Below are positions 36,001 through 47,411 of a DNA stretch of 64,000 nucleotides, one piece after another; positions within the stretch are counted from its first letter, which is position 1; each line of letters begins with the position of its first letter. The notes under the pieces are model-generated. The model was given only the letters and a program-made list of their open reading frames with translations. It was not told where the DNA came from and searched no databases. This stretch comes from Cyprinodon diabolis. Its lineage: Eukaryota > Chordata > Actinopteri > Cyprinodontiformes > Cyprinodontidae. The translations under genes and the position numbers were made by a program. The stretch lies in NCBI GenBank assembly GCA_030533445.1, contig CM060065.1:28069974-28133973 (forward strand), given 5' to 3'.

Positions 36001-38594
36001 CATCATAATCATGACCTAGTGTGTGTTGGTCTTCCTCTTTTAACACCAGTGATACACAAGTTTAAAGGGCAATGTGAAAAAGTTATTGGGAAATTAGCAT
36101 GTCAAGGCACTGTAATTAGTTAACATACTCGGCAAAAGGAACCTCTGAAAATAAAAACCCCCAAAGAACTCACCAAAAAATACGTAGCCTACAAACCATG
36201 ACCTTTGAGTTTATTATTGCTTGACAAGTTTTATGGATCCTGCTGCCATAATTATTTACATCTCACTGAAACACGTATACAGATTATTTAGTATCCCTGA
36301 TTCATTATTATTGACTCTTTACATTTATTTCATATTTTATTAATTTACTGTTGGTAGTTCAACATGGTACTCAAACTGTGCAACCAAACAATCAAATACC
36401 AGATGAATTTGTTAGTTGAAAATGTAAAAAAAAACTTAAGGAGGAATTAATATATTTCTAGGCCCCGTAATTACTCTGCATATTTAAACTTTTTCTTTTT
36501 CCAATAGAGCTCCACTCCATTATAGATGACCTGTTTTCCCTCTTTAGGAAAATTGATCTGCTTTAATCGTGAAACTTGTTCATCTCTTTCAGTTACCTCC
36601 TAATCCATCATGTTTACTGTAGGACCGTTTCATTTCAAAGGCCTTACCTGCTGGGGACTCTCTGTGATTTTCCTCATCAGAGTCAGCAAATACTTCTGCC
36701 AGCTCTTGGTCAGACATGTCAGTCAGCTCCGTCAGGTCCAGCAGGTCAAAGTGGACCTCCAGAGATGACACACTGCTCAGAGGTTCTGTTGGGAACAAGG
36801 ACAAAACCAACATGCCTTTAGACAAATAAAGGTATTAAAAGTAGAAAGGTTATTAAAAAGAAATGTTAGCTTATTTCTTTCACATTCTGGGTAAACACCC
36901 TCTAAATAATTCCCAGTAGATTTGTTGAATCTCTCCTTTGTTTCAGCCTTACGCCTGTGTTAGTGGCTAAAAACTGGAAATAAGGAGCTGGAAGAGATGA
37001 AAATAGCAACATCTTTAATACGCCACTACATCATTTTTCTCCTGGGTACAGTGCAGCTGTTCATTTTATCACAAAAGTTTGTTCTTCAGCAGGTCAAATG
37101 TTCTTCTGCTGCACCCAGCAGGGTCATAATTACATGTAGCGTGCATGACTCAGCACTCCGACCAGGCCTAAAGGGAACTCACACTGTTAATGCACGACAA
37201 CTTCATACATACGGTGCTGCAAGTCCAAAAGCAATCAGTTAAGATCATTAAAGTGTGCTTTGCATGATAAATCCTTGTAAAAACGTTATCTACATATAAA
37301 TGCAGAAATGCCTTGTAGAAATAAAAAAAAGATATAAAGAAATAATACAATATAAACAGTACCAAAAAAACAATAATAAATATTAATATTATATTATATT
37401 TATTATATTAAATATTAATATAAATAAATAAATAAAACCTCTCTTTGTCTTCAGCTTCCATGCAGAAAAATTTAATACTGTGGATCAAACCTGACCAATA
37501 TTTGAACTTGTTCTAAACATTAAAAACCCTTCATAAAGAGTTCCTGCCGGTCCTTAAGTGTTTCCATCCTTCTATTACATTAAATCTCATTAATTGTTGT
37601 ATTTTGTTAAGAATTTTTTTTTTTTTTAAGAATTTGATAAAATCCCTTTGTTTTCCAATTTTTTCCTTATCTCTTGTTTTGTTGTTGTATTTATATAAAC
37701 TGGTCCCTTGACAGGAATTTATATAAGATCCTTTATATATGATTCTTTCATAGTTATGTACTCTCTCTTCAAAATTTGCTTTTGCTTGAAAATGCCAATG
37801 TGGAAATGTCAAGAAAATGTGACGGCAAAGTTCAACTTTAACTAATTTTACTACAACTTATGGAAGGCACTAACTAAAGGAGCCCGGGTGCTGCAAATGA
37901 ATTGAATGATGCCTAGTTATGAAGCCAGGATATTTGACTTTTTTATGATTTAATGATTGTGTGCCACATAAAAATGGCATCTTAAACAGATGTATAAATA
38001 TATTTCTAAATAGAATCCAGAGTTGTCACAGAAACAGAGAATTGTGTTATGTTCTCATAATTTATTCGACAACAGTTCACCTAATGAGGTCCAAAGCAAA
38101 GCTTTCAGCCCAACTTGGAGAGGAGAGCAAATGGAGATTGGCCAAATGAAAGCTGCTATTATCCTGTCTGCTTGCTGCTTTCAAGGCTGTTTCCTGCTGA
38201 AGAGGCAAAGCCAAACCTCCTACTGCTCTATTTGTCTCCTGTACCTAATTTCCTTTATCCTCCAACAAACAGTCCCAGTATTGTTTCACAGGAGATAATT
38301 TGTCATTCAAAAACAGCCTAATAAATGAGTTAGGTGTAAAATACATCAACAACATTCAACACATGGTTTTGTGGGAGACACATAGAAAATAAGCTAGCAA
38401 AATGTAATAACAAGAAAGTATAGACATATAATAGACAGATTTTAGTATTTCCAACTATTTCCAGTGATTTTTTTAAGTAACAGTTGCAACACTTTTTTCT
38501 CGTCTCTCAATTACTCTGCACCAAGCATTTCTTTCTAAATTAAACTTACATCTGTCTGCTAATTGCCAATACCATTTAAATATGATTACATGGG

Positions 38595-38686
<92 letters not shown>

Positions 38687-41600
38687 ATTTAACCAGGGAA
38701 AAATCCCATTGAGATTAAAAATCTCTTTTTCGAGGGAGTTTTGGCCAAGAATAAAAACATATCAAGTAATTCATTGAGGCTGCTTCAAATTCTTTCACTT
38801 TCAACTTAAAAGCATTTAAAGATAAAAACTCAAGTCAATTTCCAGTTTTGCAAAATTTATAAAAAAAAAATTTATAAAAAAAAACAAAAATCAACATTAA
38901 TAAAAAAAAAATCAAAAAGCTATTTTTCCTTTTGTTTTAGTGAGTGTATTCTCATATTGTTTATACAACTTTAATAACAAAAAAACTGATACACTGGGCT
39001 CTCAGAAAATTGCACATACACATCCTAAAAGGAAACATGAAAATTTAAAAACGTTTTAAACACTCCTGTTATTAAACAACCTAAATCAACATAGCACACG
39101 CAACATATATCAAAAGGCAGTTTTGAAATAAAAGAAAAAATGTTTTTGAATTATTTTAAGGGCACAGACATCCTACACACCTGTTAAACATTTTTTAAAT
39201 ATACTTTTTTTAATTGGACATATGTATCGAAGGCTGCAAATGTCCCCAGAAGATGACTTTATTTAATTTACTGAGAAGGACTTAATAGCTTTTACCTTTT
39301 TTGGTAGGTAAGTGGAAACTAGAGGCAATGAAACATAAACAGAGTTGTGGGGGAGGAAATACAAAGGAAAGCAGGAGAAGAGGGATAATGCAGAAAGCAG
39401 GGAGTGACGTGCTTCCAGGGAGAATCTAAATTTAAACAATAGCATATTAAAGTGAAACAATGGGAATAATAAATTATGCTGCAACGTTCCTCAATTCTTG
39501 CTTTATAATTCCCAATTATCTACACTTCCTTTTCAGCCTTTTCTCCTGCATCTTCTTTTTAAGCATCCCCCATCCCCCTCACCTCTTAAATTATTGATCA
39601 GTGCTATTTCACTCCCAGGCTGAAACAACTGCCTCATCTCAAAAGATGATCAGAGGAACCCCTGAGATATGATTGAGGGGGAAATCCTGCTAAGACACGT
39701 CTCATGCCTAAAAAACCTGAAAGGATTTTTTGCCTGAAGCAGATGTAAATGAAGTACAGCATTTCCTTGCCCCTCTCTGCATGAAAATTATTGTAACCAC
39801 TGAGAACGCCTCAAGCTAATTTTATTAAGAAAAATACATTTTTTTAAGACTCAAACTGAACCTGTTCTCTCTTAATTTTTTGCAAACATAATTCTTACTT
39901 TTCTGCTTTTATAAAAAGTAACCAAAACATTTATGCAGCACTATGGTAAGACTTTCAGTTATTTATTCATGTCTTTGTGTCAAAGATTTACATAATTTTG
40001 TCTTATATATATAACAGATTTACTGGGTCTAAATGTAAAGTAATTAGGGGCATTTTATAAAATATGAACTTTTGATTGTGCTTTACTCTGCTGTTTTGTA
40101 CGATGCATTTATACTGTAATGAAACGTGTATAATGTGCTACTGCACTTTCCCTTGGTGCCAGTTTAAGAACACAATACAGGATTTGATCAGGGTAGGATT
40201 AGGGTAAGGTTTAGGAGTCTATATGTAATCCATAAATGCCTCAATTGTTTACTGAAGTCTTATCCACTAAAGGGATGCATGTGATGCACAGACAAAGCTA
40301 ATCTACAAAACAAGCTCTCCTAGAATTGGATCTGATCTTTACACAATCGATTGTGTAACAACAGGTAACCCTATATACAGTATTTACCATCTTGCAAGGT
40401 TCAAACTCACAGAAATATTCATGGTTATTGTGACTCAAAGGTGCCATAGGTGCATTTCCAGACGAAGGAGAATCTTCCATGTATGTGCGTACGCTACTGC
40501 ACTGTCAGAAATGGAAAGAGTGAAGACATGTTGTCTATTGAGCAAAGCTACTTCTGAGCTGCTACAAAAACTAAGGGCTGACTTTAAGCCAGTCTGAGGT
40601 AGAAGATATGCCATATTTCATATTCGAAAAACTCATTGTAACAATTTATTGCCACTTGATGGATCATACCATCAAGAGGCACAATCACACACTACAAAAA
40701 AATCTAAATCTAGATAAGGTATTTTTTCTTAAAATAAGTGCATTTGTTCTCTAATTGAGGAGGTAAAAGAGACATTTTGACAATGGAACAAGACAATTTA
40801 CACTTAAAATAAGAAAACACAATTGCATTGTCTTATTTCAAGTCCATATTATCTAATTATCTTATTTTAAGAGTAAAATTACTCATTCCATTGGCAAACT
40901 ATCTCATTTACCTGCTCAAATTAAGGATAATACACTTAATTTAAGAATTTTATACTTATTTCTAGATCGTTTTTGCAGTGCAGTTAAAGTTGTATCCTCG
41001 GGTAGTTTTTGGGTTGTGGTATCAAGCAGTACTGGATTCATTTTTGAGGTAGGAGAGTCGTGGGGCTGTCCGGCTGCTTCTTATAAGACAAAAAACAACA
41101 GCTTTTGTGCAGCTGATGTTTGGCGAATCCCATATACAGTACCATTCTGGCCTGTTAGTATCTCAGAGTCATCTTAGAAACCATACCCTGATAATGATTT
41201 TCTTACTTCACACTAACAGCTGCTTTCACTTCCCCTCTGTCTTTATCTTGATACCAATATGCTTTAAATGAATGATATCTTGGTGCATAGCTTCTAGTTA
41301 GATTCAGGAAACACTGACAAATGTCACTGAAATTAATTATTCAGAAAATAAGTCAAACTTTCCAGGCATCTGGGATACCTTATATTCTGTCTCAAAGCTA
41401 ATATTGTGTTTCTTTTCTTTTTTTATCCGGCCCATCTTCCTCTGCCTGATTGCCCTCACCTGTCGCACCATATAATCTGACCTGCCAGGTTATAAGGCTA
41501 GTTAATGTGCAGCTTCAAATCCCAGAGACAGGAATGTGAGCCTCTGACTGTTTGGTTAGTGAAGCAGATAAAAGTGGCCTTGTTGTCACTCATGTAGCCT

Positions 41601-44600
41601 CTGTATTTTCAGGGGCTGTGCTTCGGTGGCCTGAAGGATTGGAGGCAAATATACACAAGCCTCTCTGTGGCACAATAAGTCCTTTCAGATAAAACTGTGT
41701 CACAGCACTCTCTGCGACTGGTAGAGCAGAATACTTAAAGTACACAGAGATGGTCAAAACTGAAAAATGTTGCAGCTTTATGGAAAGTTTCACGATTGAA
41801 AAGTCCATGTGATTTTGTTCTTGTTTATAAATGTTTTATAGAGGCCATGCTATATTCTCTTTACCGGTTTTTCTGTCACTTACGTCTCTTCTCGCTGATG
41901 TGCAGCAGGCTGGCAGTGTGGCCTGACAAGCTGCCCTCTCCCTCCCCTGGATGGTGCTGGAACAGCTCCTTGGATAGATCACCTGAGCTGGATGGCTTCA
42001 GCAGCTTCTGGATGTCTTTGTTGGGCTCTAGCATAGGGAGGGAGGGGAAGCAAAGTTATCAAACTGTCAATTTTCTTAATCTTTTTAATAAAAATATATT
42101 AGAAAATTTTTCTGTCAGGTTTATCACTTATTATTAAACTGAAACTAAGGTTTTCCTGTTATTAATTTTCCTTACTCGCAGTTTTCAGCCCATTTTAGCC
42201 CAATTTTTAAGTGTATGAAAGGGAAATATTTTGTCTTCTTTGCATGCCTAGATCCAACATAGTCAAGATACTGAGCTGAGGGTTTTAGAGGAAATCTGCT
42301 TCCACAATTATACCTTAATTAAAAACATTACAAATTGTAATAAAGCTTGTACTACTAAGATTGAACTAGAATTATCATACAACAATGGTATGGTTGACTG
42401 GACACCCATACCAAGAGCCACAATCCCATATTTATGCCTTTCATGACATACAAAACACTTGCATTATGTTGATTTTTTGTTTTTATTTTTACAACTATAA
42501 AATATAGGAAACATAATATCTTAACGGCCCCAAAACCCTGGGGAAAAATCCTGTGACCAAAATGCTGTTGGAAAGACAGAGGGATCGATGGAATAACTGG
42601 GAAGTGTTTCAACAAAAGCCAGACTCTAATCACACAAGGACTGTGATTTATGGGACCATTTAGCATCAGTGTAGTACTGCATGAAAGTGCACAGAAATTT
42701 CAGAGGCAAAATGTCGTCACTTTTACTTTCAACACTATAGGTTCTTGTTAGTTATGTCTGACAAAAAGGAAGAAGAAACCATTTTCATTTTAAAAGAATG
42801 GGTATTTTGCTTTGACAGAGCTATGGTAAAAACACACTTAGGGATCAAATTAAAAACAAAAATCAGGCATATCTTGTCATTGCATTAATTGGATTATTGT
42901 ACATAACATTATTGGCAATGCTGGATTTAACTGTCTACTCAGCCGTTAATAACCAAAATGTGGTGAAATGCTTAAGAAAACTGTTGCGACATCACTGTGA
43001 CACAATGATATTATCATCATGATGATGGAGCATAAAGTCAGTTTTAGGCACTTTATTTTAAGCATGTGTTTCATCTTCAAACGTGACATTGATCAGGATC
43101 AAGCCACATTCATTACGCTCTACTGAAATGTTTGTTGAGCAAATAGCTAAAACATTTTTAACCTCCTTCACATGACCTATTAACAGGCTTTAAAGTCTCT
43201 AAATAGAAGGAACTTAAAATAGCACATTTTTCTTTTAGGAGTTAACACATTGCAGAGGTCAAGCTTGATCAAGGTTAAGACATCAAATGTTTGACAGCTA
43301 AAAACAAAGGTTGGGTAAAGCAAAGGACAGGTGCATTAGAGTGCTACACAATCTATAGATATATAAGAATGTGGACAGTTGCTTGAGCAGCATTTAATGA
43401 TAGCACAATAATATAAAAAATCAGAAATTGCTGCTTCAGTTTTAAATGAAAAATGATCAGACCTTAAGGACTGTTGCAATGGAGTGTGGGAGTGCAGCAG
43501 ATGGGCCTCTCCAGATGGCAGCCACCATTCCTACAGTCAGTATATATTCACATTTTTTTTAATTTCTGGAAAAACATAACTGAATGCATAACTGCCTATG
43601 TTAGGAGGAACCTTCTCTGATATCCCTCAGAGAACCAATGGGAATCACTGGGTATCGATTTATTTCTCCACTGAGGAGCGACAGCCTGAAAGGCTTCAGC
43701 TTAACCTCTGTGGTTGGAATGAAATGTTTATTCAATATTTAGACACCAGAATTGGTTTAAGTTTACAAAGCATCCATTCTAACCATACAGTTATTCATAA
43801 AAAGCTGCATTATGGTTAATGAAAAAGGATTATTGAATTAGAATATGCTTATGAATATATCAGTGATGAATTAAAGCGATGTCCAAGCATTAGACTGTTT
43901 AGGAAAGACTTAAAGTGGTTGATGTTATAAATAAATATCAGTTGGAAGAAGGAATGTGAACATTTTGTTAGTGGTTGTACATAGGTCTATATATATTTTC
44001 ACAATTGTTGTGGTTGTGAAAGCTGTCGATAACAGTGGTATGAATGAAGATGTGTGTTGGCAAACATGGATGTGAATTTGTAGGTTTGTATGTACATACA
44101 TTAATTTATTTACTCTATTAATTGACTTTGGACTAATATGGACTAATAACTAAAGAAGGAATGGGAATGACTTTGTTAGGGACTATAGGAAGAAGTGGTA
44201 TGATTAGATAAGTTTCAAATCCTCATCCCCTTTTCAGACATAAACATGAAATTATATACACAATCTTATTATTTACACATATATCATTAATTATACATAA
44301 TATACATGTTCAAACGTAATTTTCTGCCTGAAATGAAACTTTTCTGACTTCTGCATCGTTCATGACTATCTATCTATTGTTTAATAATTAACTATCTATT
44401 GTTTTATGGCATTCCAACACATCCAGTGTTCAAACCTACACTGGTTTTAAATGATTTAGGCCTTCAGGCATAACATAGCAATTGTTACAGAGACAGTGAG
44501 ATTAGGGCTAAACAATTAATCTGATTTAATTGTGATTTATCGATTATTGAGATACTCGTCAATTAATTTAGTAATCGATTAATAATTTACTAGAGAATAG

Positions 44601-47411
44601 AGACTCTAAAACATGCCTTTTGCTAACAGAGAAACCCACTGAGAGCAGTAATTATACCAAGATTGTAAAAAAATATATAAACATTTTGCATTTATGATGA
44701 AAAAAACATTTCCGTCTGGCAAAATGCTCTATCCAGAACACTTGAAGTGTTGGGGAGTGTTAGCCTTGTGGATTAGAGCAGTGCGCTTAGGGTTAGGGTC
44801 AGTTGCAAGTATCTGGTTTGATCCCCACGCCTGCACTCTGGGTTCCTGAGCAAGACCCTTAATCCCACAATGTTTCCTGGTTGCTGCACAGTGGCAGCCC
44901 ACTGCTCTCCAAAGGGGATGGGTCAAATGCAAAGAGTTCCTTTCTCCATTGTGAGATCAATAAAATTCTATTTCTAATATTATTTTTTTTTAAGTGGAAA
45001 AGTTAGTTTCACGTGGTTTGATTTCAAATAAAGTCTTCTTTAAAGAATATTTGGCTATCCGATTGTTGGTGTCGTACAAATGAAAACAAAGCTGGCTTTC
45101 ATATGTGTGTCTTTCTCTGCTAATGACTTTGTTGGTCTACTGCCGCTGTCCCTGCAAAAAGCTAATCCAGGACATATGAAGGAACCAGAAAAGATGTATG
45201 CGGGTGGGGGGTGGGGGATAATGATCTAGAGTGGGATTCTTTCCTGGGGATAAGTCAGTATGGGGATAAGAAGGACACATAAACATACCCCTTGGTGCCA
45301 AACTTGATTTCTTTTCTGTATTCTCAATGTACATATATATGTACAATGTACATATATATTTATTTGTTTGCCTTTGTGTTTGATTATGTAAAGCATAACC
45401 CAGAAAACCTACTTCATGTAACCGTCAGAAATGTTTAAAAAGTACATTTTTTAAAAATAGTCAGAAATGTTTCCGCCAATTTCACCAAATTAAATGATAA
45501 ATTACCAGAGATCATCTGATAATTGGCCTTTAAGACATATTCACTTTAGGATGCAAGCATTATTGAAAGCCTTTCTTAAGAAAGTAAAAGCCACATGGCA
45601 AAGGAAATATACTACAACCTATGAGGAATTATAAACGTTATTAACAAAAAAATTGTTGCAAAACAGTTAAAGGGATAGTGGAGGATTTTGCTTAAATTTC
45701 TATAAGACTCACCCTCTCCACTTTAAAAAAAAATGCACATGCACAACCCTGTACCCATTCCCTAGAGGGAACGTCTATTAAACCCGTGCAAGAGCATGCA
45801 CAAGCCCATTTCTCCTGGTGCACGCTCTGTTTAAAACTTGCTAAGTGGAAATGCGGACAAGCTCGTAGGGCGGCCTTACGTTAACATACTGTATCACCAG
45901 AATGATTGACAACTAGAAGGACCACTTATTTTAATTATCCATCCAGAAAAGGAACTTCCTCCACTATACCTTAAACTCTGATTTGAAAGATATTGGAGGG
46001 GGCATAGATAAAGAGCAAAAGAAAAAAAAGGGAACCATCACAGGTCCCACTATTTTAACTCCTATCTCAACAATGTCTAAGAAGTGTGCTGGTACTGTAT
46101 TTTGGATTATAACTGATGACAAAAGTGAAAAATATCCTGCTGCTTAAAAGTAAAATTCAAGTATAGAAAGAGTTTTAGTATTTAGCGTATTTGCATCTTT
46201 AAATGGATTGCATCTCCACATCTTTGTAACTCGAATAGCAAAACTGCAGTTAGCTTGCCATCAAATATGAACATGTCATAAGTTGTGTTTTTATCATATA
46301 TATTTAACTAATTTTGAGAATTGCATTTTCAGCTTCTGTATAATTTTCTCTGATACATGTATATTTGCATATGTTTGGTTTAAAGTACAGTCCCTTTATA
46401 CAATTTTAGAACTTTATTTTATTGGGTTAACACAATGTTGAAAAGCCCCAAGAGGGACTACAAATTAGCTGCTGCTCATAGGTAAATTTTAACACAATAA
46501 TGACTTTGTAACATCTGCTGCTAACTCCAGTTGCTTGTGAATGGCTACTGAACAATTAGACATTTTTGTGCATACCACACCTATTTGTTGCACCAGTTGT
46601 ATAGCCACTTTTAACTTTTAGATTCTTATACTTGTGCAGATATTTTTTTTTAGAAATTCTACTTGCAGAGTGGTTTAAATGATTTTGTCCATTCTTTTTA
46701 AACAGAAAAATATGTACAATAAATGTCAGCAATCCTACATGTTCTTAATGAGGGATGATTTACGGAGCATGAATGTTCAGTTGTTCAAAACAATAATTTT
46801 GGTGCTACGTTTTATTTTTATTCCATAAATAAAAACTCAGTTCACTGGAAATCTTCCTTTTATTCATCACATCTTGATGGGCGTGTCACTGAGGGCTCAT
46901 ATGCTATCTATAACAAACGTATGCTACAAACATATGCATTTGTAAACTAATCACTTTTAATTGTATTTCTGTGCAAAAGCCTCAATAAAGCTTAACTAAG
47001 TAGCACCACAGTACCTCCTTCTCTGGGTGGCTTTTACACAAAGACCATTCTATTGTTCAACCATTTGTGTTTCAGCAGTCCGGCTTTTGCATGGTTGAAC
47101 TCCAGTAAGCTGATTTCAAAAGAACATACAATTAAACTGTGTGAATAGACAAAAATACATTCATTGTAAAGAAATAATGACAACTGATCAACTCTTCAAG
47201 AGTTGCTTAAGATCATAGACCTAAAAGAGAAACTCACACAGTGTAAATGAGAGTGTAAAAAAAGAACTTAAGATATTTTTAACCCAAGTCTCACGAAGTG
47301 GGATGGATAGAATAGGATTTTGTGCCAACCCTGTTCACAGCTGTGATATCAAATAGAAAGAAGAGGAAAATGGCTCTTACCTGGGCTCCCTGCCCCTCCC
47401 TGTGCCTCCAT
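24067..47411 (-). CDS. dbndd1: dysbindin domain-containing protein 1 (155 aa, 4 exons)
   Basis: Exons on the minus strand: 47411-47381, 42027-41884, 36785-36648 and 24221-24067. All junctions are GT-AG in phase 1. The protein starts [17 protein letters not shown] and ends LERTKHP. The core, [20 protein letters not shown] followed by [20 protein letters not shown], is the conserved dysbindin domain (about 59-97). A second conserved block, [10 protein letters not shown], follows in exon 4. Human DBNDD1 is 158 residues with the same order. Its function is poorly defined; the family is named for similarity to dysbindin (DTNBP1) but lacks dysbindin's coiled coil. The gene is stretched by introns of 5.4, 5.1 and 12.4 kb filled with repeats. 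It converges with afg3l1 and is divergent from mthfsd. The Met choice rests on alignment with the human N-terminus. Confidence 0.9.
24222..26929. other. dbndd1 intron 3, proximal part, no gene
   Basis: AT-rich intron with no recognisable coding sequence or complete repeat. CTTCTCTTCATTGGCTCCCA at about 26482 resembles the LHWLP block of an L2 LINE but is isolated. 25440-25620 is less AT-rich than its surroundings and could be a conserved element; that cannot be judged here. Confidence 0.3.
26930..28950 (+). pseudogene. Rex1/CR1-like LINE, broken
   Basis: Fragments of a non-LTR retrotransposon in order: the endonuclease-RT linker ([40 protein letters not shown]), then RT ([27 protein letters not shown] with a stop at the [32 protein letters not shown]), then the thumb ([20 protein letters not shown]). 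Stops and frameshifts interrupt it. From about 28395 to 28635 the sequence departs from LINE coding and becomes GC-richer, then resumes with the 3' block CTGCTGCCCTCTGGGAAGAG. The 3' end is a short GTCTAAGTCTAAGTGTAAG tail. The minus-strand frame over 28086-28751 is a shadow. Confidence 0.7.
28951..30944. other. dbndd1 intron 3, central part, no gene
   Basis: No gene. From about 30600 to 30945 (CACCTGTTCCTGGTCTGCTG through GTCTGCATTTGGGTCCTCTT) the sequence looks like the terminal part of a retrotransposon or LTR common in fish, but I cannot define its ends. Confidence 0.3.
31056..32303 (-). mobile_element. intact Tc1/mariner transposon with 29-bp inverted repeats
   Basis: Termini are CACTATATTGCCAAAAGT.. 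and its complement ..CTTTTGGCAATATAGTG. They match over 29 bp (31056-31084 and 32275-32303) and are flanked by TA (31054-31055 and 32304-32305). The total length is 1248 bp with an uninterrupted transposase gene on the minus strand. It belongs to a different Tc1 lineage from the element at 12268, which has 202-bp repeats. Confidence 0.9.
31138..32169 (-). CDS. Tc1-like DD34E transposase (343 aa), apparently full length
   Basis: I chose the start [10 protein letters not shown] (32169) as the typical Tc1 initiator; the frame is open further upstream into the terminal repeat. The N-terminal helix-turn-helix (about 1-50, [20 protein letters not shown]) is followed by an AT-hook-like SGRPRK at 58-63. 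The second helix-turn-helix covers about 65-110. The catalytic residues are Asp154 (LWSDESRF), Asp245 (FQHDCAPVH) and Glu280 (NPIEHLW), giving the DD34E spacing. It ends GGPTSY, and the length is normal for Tc1. No lesions are visible, so the protein may be functional. Plus-strand frames opposite are shadows. Confidence 0.9.
   Translation of the reverse strand: MGRSQELSEFQRGTVIGCHLCNKSSREISSLLNIPQSTVSCIIRKWKCLGTTATQPRSGRPRKLTERGQRMLKRIVRRGRQLSAESITTDLQTSCGLQISSRTVRRELHGMGFHGRAAASKPYITKCNAKRRMRWCKARRHWTLEQWRRVLWSDESRFSIWQSDGRVWVWRLPGERYLSDCIVPSVKFGGGGIMVWGCFSGAGLGPLVPVKGTLNASAYQDILDNSMLPTLWEQFGAGPFLFQHDCAPVHKARSIKTWMTESGVDELDWPAQSPDLNPIEHLWDELERRLRARPSRPTSVCDLTNALLEEWSKIPINTLLNLVDSLPRRVEAVLAAKGGPTSY
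33151..36647. other. dbndd1 intron 3, distal part, no gene
   Basis: AT-rich intron. A (CAT)n microsatellite occupies 35982-36006 and an AT/ATA-rich patch lies at about 34650-34690. No coding sequence or RNA gene is recognised. Confidence 0.35.
36786..38598. other. dbndd1 intron 2, distal part, no gene
   Basis: No gene or defined repeat. A TATTAATATTA-rich stretch lies at about 37375-37435. Confidence 0.3.
38599..38760. repeat. (TA)36 microsatellite, T-run and adjoining repeat
   Basis: An uninterrupted TA run spans 38599-38670 and a T-run spans 38671-38687. It is followed by TTTAACCAGGGAAAAATCCC and ATTGAGATTAAAAATCTC, a motif seen next to many fish retroposons, so the T-run may be a retroposon tail. 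Confidence 0.6.
38761..40689. other. dbndd1 intron 2, central part, no gene
   Basis: AT-rich to about 39300. 39540-39790 has more balanced composition (CTGAAACAACTGCCTCATCT and onward) and could be a conserved element; no gene is seen. Confidence 0.3.
40690..40983. repeat. MITE-like repeat with CACTGCAAAAA-type ends, copy 1
   Basis: It begins CACTACAAAAAAATCTAAAT and ends CGTTTTTGCAGTG. Internally it has TTCTTAAAATAAG and CTTATTTTAAGAG as inverted motifs, plus AATGGAACAAGACAAT. A second copy lies at 59736-60024. There is no coding capacity. The target duplication is unclear. Confidence 0.55.
42028..44745. other. dbndd1 intron 1, part, no gene
   Basis: No gene recognised. 44500-44600 (GGCTAAACAATTAATCTGAT, ATCGATTATTGAGATAC) resembles degraded ATTAATCGATT-type hAT repeats of fish. 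Confidence 0.3.
44746..44970 (+). repeat. tRNA-derived SINE
   Basis: The tRNA-like head (TTAGCCTTGTGGATTAGAGC, box B GGTTTGATCCCC) is followed by the body GGTTCCTGAGCAAGACCCTT and ends near AATAAAATTCTATTTC. The family is the same as at 3357-3692 and 8758-8960. Confidence 0.65.
45667..45974. mobile_element. short TTAA-flanked MITE
   Basis: TTAA at 45667-45670 is followed by AGGGATAGTGGAGGA. The right end reads TCCTCCACTATACC then TTAA at 45971-45974. The length is about 308 bp, with no coding sequence. The termini (AGGGATAGT) resemble those of the larger fold-back elements (AGGAATAGT), suggesting related mobilising machinery. Confidence 0.6.
45975..47380. other. dbndd1 intron 1, 5' part, no gene
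   Basis: AT-rich, nothing recognised. It ends at the dbndd1 exon 1 donor (GTAAGAG on the minus strand, complement of 47374-47380). Confidence 0.35.

Noticed and set aside
35982..36006. Short regular repeats ((CAT)n, (TA)n, (GATG)n) as a CRISPR-like array
   Set aside because: Simple microsatellites without spacers, in a eukaryotic genome.
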